Of a DNA stretch of 64,000 nucleotides, positions 60,103-64,000 are shown piece after piece. This DNA is from Flavobacterium sp. ACN2. Lineage in GTDB: Bacteria > Bacteroidota > Bacteroidia > Flavobacteriales > Flavobacteriaceae. The stretch covers positions 62,001 through 126,000 of the forward strand of contig NZ_MRCM01000003.1 in assembly GCF_002303885.1 (NCBI RefSeq). The letters are read 5' to 3'. Positions within the stretch are counted from its first letter, which is position 1; every line of letters begins with the position of its first letter. A program made the translations under genes and the position numbers. The notes under the pieces are model-generated. The model saw nothing but the letters and a program-made list of their open reading frames with translations, did no database searches and had not been told where the DNA came from.

Positions 60103-60543
60103 TTATTCTAAAAGGTCTTTTGTAGAAACTCCATTTTGGTTTTCTAAATTAATATCTGCTCCATTCTCTAGTAGAAGCTTAATAATCTCTGAATCACTTT
60201 CCAATTCCATCACAGCACGCCATAAAGCTGAATTTCCAATATTATCTACAAGATTAATATTTGCTTTAAAATCAAGTAAAATTTTAACCGAATCAATTTT
60301 ATTATTCATTGCAGACAAATGTAATGCGGTTAAACCTTGTTCATCTTGTTTATTAATATCGCAACCTAGTAATAAAAGGTTTTTGATGATAGAAGCGTCA
60401 CCATCTAAAACGGCTGACATTAAAAATGTACGTCCGTCTCTATCTACACTATCTAAACCATATTTTTCTAAGAAATCTTTAATTTTAGAAAAATCTTTCC
60501 CATATAATAATTTATAAAGTTGGGTGTCGTCAAAAGTTTTCAT
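60103..60543 (-). CDS. Ankyrin repeat protein
   Basis: 146 residues with three clear ankyrin repeats: DGRTFLMSAVLDGDASIIKNLLLLGCDIN, QGLTALHLSAMNNKIDSVKILLDFKANIN and GNSALWRAVMELESDSEIIKLLLENGADIN. It has a helical cap (FSKIKDFLEKYGLDSVD) and no signal peptide. Ankyrin proteins bind other proteins, and in Bacteroidota short ones often sit in toxin-immunity loci. Its upstream region carries the same CTTACAAATTTAAAAA motif as the immunity-type genes at 54-56 kb, which suggests related origin or control. Confidence 0.87.
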   Translation of the reverse strand: MKTFDDTQLYKLLYGKDFSKIKDFLEKYGLDSVDRDGRTFLMSAVLDGDASIIKNLLLLGCDINKQDEQGLTALHLSAMNNKIDSVKILLDFKANINLVDNIGNSALWRAVMELESDSEIIKLLLENGADINLENQNGVSTKDLLE

Positions 60544-60567
60544 AACTATAAATTTTTAAAATAAAAT

Positions 60568-60583
60568 CTTACAAATTTAAAAA
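60568..60583 (-). promoter_or_regulatory. Shared promoter motif of immunity-type genes (copy 3)
   Basis: Same 16 bp as 55040-55055 and 55870-55885; the minus-strand TAAATTTG lies 29 bp before the ankyrin start codon. Confidence 0.6.
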
Positions 60584-60638
60584 TTTTCATTTGAATATTA
60601 TTCGAATTATGACTTTATAATTTTAGTTATTAGCAAAG

Positions 60639-60744
60639 TTTGTCATTTCGACGTAAGGAGAAATCGCACTAAAAATTCCGCATAGAAAATTGCTAATCTT
60701 TATTGATTTACGAGTGTGATTTCTCCTTACGTCGAAATGACAAA
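60639..60744. repeat. Long inverted repeat, GTCATTTCGACG family
   Basis: Arms of about 32 bp (60639-60670 and 60713-60744) with one G-U mismatch around a 42-nt interior. It lies in the gap between the ankyrin and antiporter genes, followed by TTCCAAATTCC type repeats (60765-60825). No gene is seen in this stretch. Confidence 0.8.
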
Positions 60745-60828
60745 AAAAGGGATATATAAAAAATCCCAAACTCCAACAATCAATTGGAATTTGGAATTTG
60801 GAATTTTAATATTGAAATTTTAAAATTT

Positions 60829-63099
60829 TTATGGTTTAAGAATTAAAACCGATGGCGAATTATTCAGCCAAATACTTTGAGATTCTATTAGTTTTTTCCA
60901 GCTATCTAAACTGATAATCATTAGATTTTGGCTTTCTAAAAATTCTTTCTTCAGTGTTCTATCATTCATTATCATGATATGATTTGGCGCAATCTGCTCG
61001 ATAGAACGAATTGTTTCCTGAATTTCTCTTGTATTTTTAACTTCTCCTCCAGCATCTAAAACTGTAATCTGAGAACCATTATTATTGATTAGCTTTTTAG
61101 CATAATCAATTAAAAAAGCATCTTCTTTACTAAAAACGGGCATAAAAATCTGGTTTACTTCTTCTAGATTCTTATCGATAAAAATACCAACTGGCATTTT
61201 CGCTTTAGTAATAATATGTCGTGTTCTCTCATCGAACGGATTGTTTTCAAACAAACCTTCTTTTCCTGTGAACTTATCGATCAAACGATCTGGATTTACA
61301 ATTCTGGTTGTGAATCCGAGAATTTTCCCCAATAAAGTTCCATCAAAAATAGATTGTCCTAAACCAACCAATAATAAATCATATTCTCCATGGTTTGCCG
61401 TATCAATAATATCTGAATCAATATCACTCGAAACTTTAAACAAGCTCTCTAAATTTTGATCTAACAATTGCGATTCTTCCACCACTGGCCCGATCATTTT
61501 ACGTTCATGTTCTTTAACATCAAAAGAATGTATTTCTGTACTTAAAGAAATATGCATTGCTGTTACAACCGAATTATCCGTTTGCTTTTTAACAAGGCTG
61601 TTGGCAATTTTGAGTAATTTTTTCCCTTTTTCTGGAGTAGCAAACGAAAGTAAAATCTTGTACTTACTTTTAGTGCCAATTTCCTCTGGAACGGCTGTGA
61701 TTTTATCTTTAAAAATGAATCCAATAAAATCTAAAGCCGGGCCCGTCATAAAAGTAGTCACCAATGCCATAATTACCATCATAGTAAAGATTTCTGTTGA
61801 TAGTACCCCTAGATCGTAACCAATGTTTAAAACAACCAGCTCCATTAAACCTCTTGTATTCATCAGGGCTCCAATGGCTAAACTGTCTTTCCAGTTCTGT
61901 CCCATAAATTTCGCTGCCAAAGCACTCCCAAAGAATTTACCAACTACAGCAACCAAAATGATCAAACCGGTAAGTTTCCATAATTCAGGATCATTCAACA
62001 ATCCGATTTGTGTACGCAAACCTGTGAACACGAAAAACAATGGCAATAAAACAATGATGGCAACATCTTCAACTTTTTCGATAAATATGTTTCTAAACTT
62101 ATTGTTTTCTGGCATAATCGCTCCAGCCAAAAAAGCACCGAACAAAGCATGAATTCCAATTAACTCAGACGCATAAGCCGAAATTAAAAGTGTTATAAAG
62201 AAAATGGCAACAACTGGTTTATTTAAACTTTCTCTCGTTGCATTTAAATCTCCTACTCTTTTTAAGAACGGACGAACGATTTTTAGCATGATAATTACAT
62301 ACAAAATCGCCATTCCGATTACATAAAGTGAACTCGAAAGCGAACCCGCTTTTACAATCGCAATAACAACTGCCAAAATACACCAAGCCGTAATATCGTC
62401 TGCAGCCGCGCAAGTAATAGCAATCGTTCCTAATCTTGTTTTCTGCATGCCACGCTCTTGAACTATTCTAGCCAAAACCGGGAAAGCTGTAATACTCATG
62501 GCAATTCCCATAAATAAACCGAAAGAAGAAAACTCAACTCCCAATGGAGCATAGGTTTCATAAATAAAAAATGCCAATGATAAACCTAAAGCAAACGGAA
62601 TTACAATACTGGCGTGACTGATTACAACTGCATCATGCGCTTTGTTTTTTAGCACTTTTAAATCCAGTTCCATTCCGATAACAAACATAAAAAGGATTAA
62701 ACCGATTTGGCTTAAAAACTGTAGATTACCTAAAGATTCTTTTGGAAATAAAGCAGCCGAAAACTCTGGAAAATACATTCCGACCAAAGATGGCCCTAAC
62801 ACAATTCCCGCAATCATTTCACCAATTACCGACGGCTGTCCTATTTTTCTAAAAAACCATCCAAACAAACGAGCAACTAAAATGATGGTTACGATTTGTG
62901 CTAATAAAATAGCCAAAGGATGCTGTAGATTTTCGACCATCGAATGAAGAAAGTCTTTCCAATGATTGCTTTCAACACTTTTCTTTACAATATTGCGCCC
63001 AACTTCCAATGAAGCTCCTTTTGAAATTACCCAATATATTAGCGCTGTAAAACCACCAATAACTGTTATGTAGAATAGAGAGTTCTTAACGTTATTCAT
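60829..63099 (-). CDS. CPA2-type cation:proton antiporter with cytosolic C-terminal domain
   Basis: 756 residues. After an initial membrane helix, about twelve further helices form the Na+/H+ exchanger domain (residues 55-435: VGRLFGWFFRKIGQPSVIGEMIAGIVLGP, the ITCAAADDITAWCILAVV ion site with paired Asp, and GALMNTRGLMELVVLNIG). The C-terminal 300 residues are soluble, with universal-stress-like segments (KYKILLSFATPEKGKKLLKIANSLV and GEYDLLLVGLGQSIFDGTLLGKILGF). There is no TrkA-N domain. It should exchange K+ or Na+ for protons at the inner membrane. It has a weak upstream -7 element (GATATTTG, 63139-63132). Confidence 0.9.
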   Translation of the reverse strand: MNNVKNSLFYITVIGGFTALIYWVISKGASLEVGRNIVKKSVESNHWKDFLHSMVENLQHPLAILLAQIVTIILVARLFGWFFRKIGQPSVIGEMIAGIVLGPSLVGMYFPEFSAALFPKESLGNLQFLSQIGLILFMFVIGMELDLKVLKNKAHDAVVISHASIVIPFALGLSLAFFIYETYAPLGVEFSSFGLFMGIAMSITAFPVLARIVQERGMQKTRLGTIAITCAAADDITAWCILAVVIAIVKAGSLSSSLYVIGMAILYVIIMLKIVRPFLKRVGDLNATRESLNKPVVAIFFITLLISAYASELIGIHALFGAFLAGAIMPENNKFRNIFIEKVEDVAIIVLLPLFFVFTGLRTQIGLLNDPELWKLTGLIILVAVVGKFFGSALAAKFMGQNWKDSLAIGALMNTRGLMELVVLNIGYDLGVLSTEIFTMMVIMALVTTFMTGPALDFIGFIFKDKITAVPEEIGTKSKYKILLSFATPEKGKKLLKIANSLVKKQTDNSVVTAMHISLSTEIHSFDVKEHERKMIGPVVEESQLLDQNLESLFKVSSDIDSDIIDTANHGEYDLLLVGLGQSIFDGTLLGKILGFTTRIVNPDRLIDKFTGKEGLFENNPFDERTRHIITKAKMPVGIFIDKNLEEVNQIFMPVFSKEDAFLIDYAKKLINNNGSQITVLDAGGEVKNTREIQETIRSIEQIAPNHIMIMNDRTLKKEFLESQNLMIISLDSWKKLIESQSIWLNNSPSVLILKP

Positions 63100-63262
63100 A
63101 AACTCGTTCTTTAGATTTAATTAACGCAAATATCAGCACTGTGAATTTAGTGAAAAAGTAATTCACTTGTTAATTTCAATCACATGTAACAAGTCAGGAA
63201 AAAATTGTAATAAGTTTTAGAAATGATAGTCAGCCTAACAGAAATAAATTTATTGCAAATGG

Positions 63263-63982
63263 CTATAATTTCACCTTTTTCAAAAAATCAGCTCTATAGG
63301 TTTCGCTTAAGATTAGCGTCGTGTTTTTGCCGTTTTCTTCAACATGGTGCAGCACAATTTCGTTATGATTAAAAAACTTAATTGCTTTTACCGCCACGAT
63401 TTCTTTTTTATTAACTCGACAGAAATCAGCATCTGGCAATTCGTTTAAAAGGGTATCGAATTTTACATTTTTCAAATTCAAAAAACTTCCATCGGTAAGC
63501 AGTACCGTTTTGTCTCGACTATCACTTGCGGCCGTTTTTATGTACTGAATTTTATTAAAATACAACAGCGTTTTCCCTTTGTCTGTATTCAGCTGAATGA
63601 ATTTTTTATCTGAATTTGATTTTTCAAAACGCTCCAAAGCTTTTGCGACTGCTTTTTGCAAACGTTCCAATTTTACAGGCTTTGTAATATAATCTACGGC
63701 ATCGATATTAAATGCCTCGGCCGCATATTCTTTATACGCCGTACAAAAAATCACCAATTTATCTTGCAGTTTTTCAGCCAGATGCAACCCATCAATTCCG
63801 GGCATTTCGATATCCGAAATTAACAGATCAAAATCAAGATTCGAAAAATCAGACAGGAGTTTCTCTGGATCATTACATGTTTTTACGATCTCCAATTCCG
63901 GAATTTGTTCGCAAAGCATTTTTAGGTAAGTCAATCCTGGAAGTTCATCGTCCAGAAGCAAGCATTTCAGTTTTGTATTCAA
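63263..63982 (-). CDS. LytTR family response regulator
   Basis: 239 residues if it starts at the TTG at 63982 (L-N-T-K-L-K-C-L-L-L-D-D-E); another TTG at 63991 is possible, and no ATG is available before the conserved region. The receiver has CLLLDDELPG, the phospho-acceptor in LLISDIEMPGIDG and Lys in DYITKPVKLE. The C-terminal LytTR domain (about 130-239) has FIQLNTDKGKTLLYFNKIQYIKTAA and FCRVNKKEIVAVKAIKFF. Its kinase partner would lie just outside the window to the right. Confidence 0.9.
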   Translation of the reverse strand: MNTKLKCLLLDDELPGLTYLKMLCEQIPELEIVKTCNDPEKLLSDFSNLDFDLLISDIEMPGIDGLHLAEKLQDKLVIFCTAYKEYAAEAFNIDAVDYITKPVKLERLQKAVAKALERFEKSNSDKKFIQLNTDKGKTLLYFNKIQYIKTAASDSRDKTVLLTDGSFLNLKNVKFDTLLNELPDADFCRVNKKEIVAVKAIKFFNHNEIVLHHVEENGKNTTLILSETYRADFLKKVKL

Positions 63983-64000
63983 GTAAATCAATTTTTAGAT

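Noticed and set aside
1..64000. tRNA, rRNA, insertion sequences, integrases and phage genes
   Set aside because: I looked for cloverleaf-like GC-rich blocks, rRNA-like stretches and transposase or integrase motifs and saw none. A dedicated covariance search could still find a small RNA that I missed.

Overview
The window is an AT-rich chromosomal segment from a member of the Bacteroidota, most likely the genus Flavobacterium. The evidence is the protein set (type IX secretion sorting domain, DUF4271, DUF4296, DUF5686, DUF3098, TonB-dependent and related outer-membrane barrels, lipoproteins with SCSS-type lipoboxes), the lack of Shine-Dalgarno sites before most genes, and many promoters with the Bacteroidota -7 element TAnnTTTG, some with a TTG 17-23 bp upstream. 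I see no tRNA, rRNA, CRISPR array, transposase, integrase or prophage gene. The region is mostly stable core genome with small accessory patches.

Layout. 1-10 kb: S41 peptidase (cut by the left edge), dCMP deaminase and HupE/UreJ in one operon, a TerB-like protein, fructose-1,6-bisphosphatase, a GNAT acetyltransferase, aspartate kinase, then an outer-membrane barrel receptor next to a membrane-anchored AraC regulator. 10-16 kb: a small DUF5808-type protein, a very large unrecognised outer-membrane protein, an exported Lys/Ala-rich protein ending in a PBCV-type basic adaptor motif, and a glycosyltransferase. 16-24 kb: a block that looks devoted to phosphate (O/P-type porin, PhoR-like kinase, PhoB-like regulator, TonB receptor, beta-helix lipoprotein, and a protein that is almost only a T9SS sorting domain). 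Three of its promoters carry 7-bp boxes repeated every 11 bp at the same distances from the -7 element. I propose these as the PhoB operators.

24-45 kb: LuxE-type acyltransferase, TyrS, a tandem pair of paralogous outer-membrane proteins, an SDR enzyme, the DUF4296/dihydroorotase/GT2 operon, DUF4271-HemD, an Lrp regulator, a YugP-type metallopeptidase, a TPR histidine kinase with NarL-type regulator, divergent from a small lipoprotein across an 18-bp palindrome, an ECF sigma factor cassette, and LeuS. 45-50 kb: a ModE-type regulator, a TonB receptor and a frameshifted molybdopterin-fold lipoprotein, together a candidate outer-membrane molybdate or tungstate system. 49-52 kb: FtsX, DUF3098, UppP and TruB. 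52-56 kb: a 25-residue small gene with its own terminator, a thioredoxin-like protein, and an accessory group of immunity-type genes (SMI1/KNR4 with a frameshift, DUF4303, two unknowns), partly flanked by 66-bp direct repeats. 56-64 kb: PyrH, ribosome recycling factor, a DUF5686 outer-membrane protein, an ankyrin protein with the same promoter motif as the immunity-type genes, a CPA2 antiporter and a LytTR response regulator.

The spacers hold dispersed inverted repeats of several families (ACCCGACAG, ACGAATTCACGAATT, CGCAAAG and GTCATTTCGACG types). Several gene starts were moved downstream of the longest open frame because the longer version begins with TTG or GTG inside a promoter, or lies ahead of a signal peptide.
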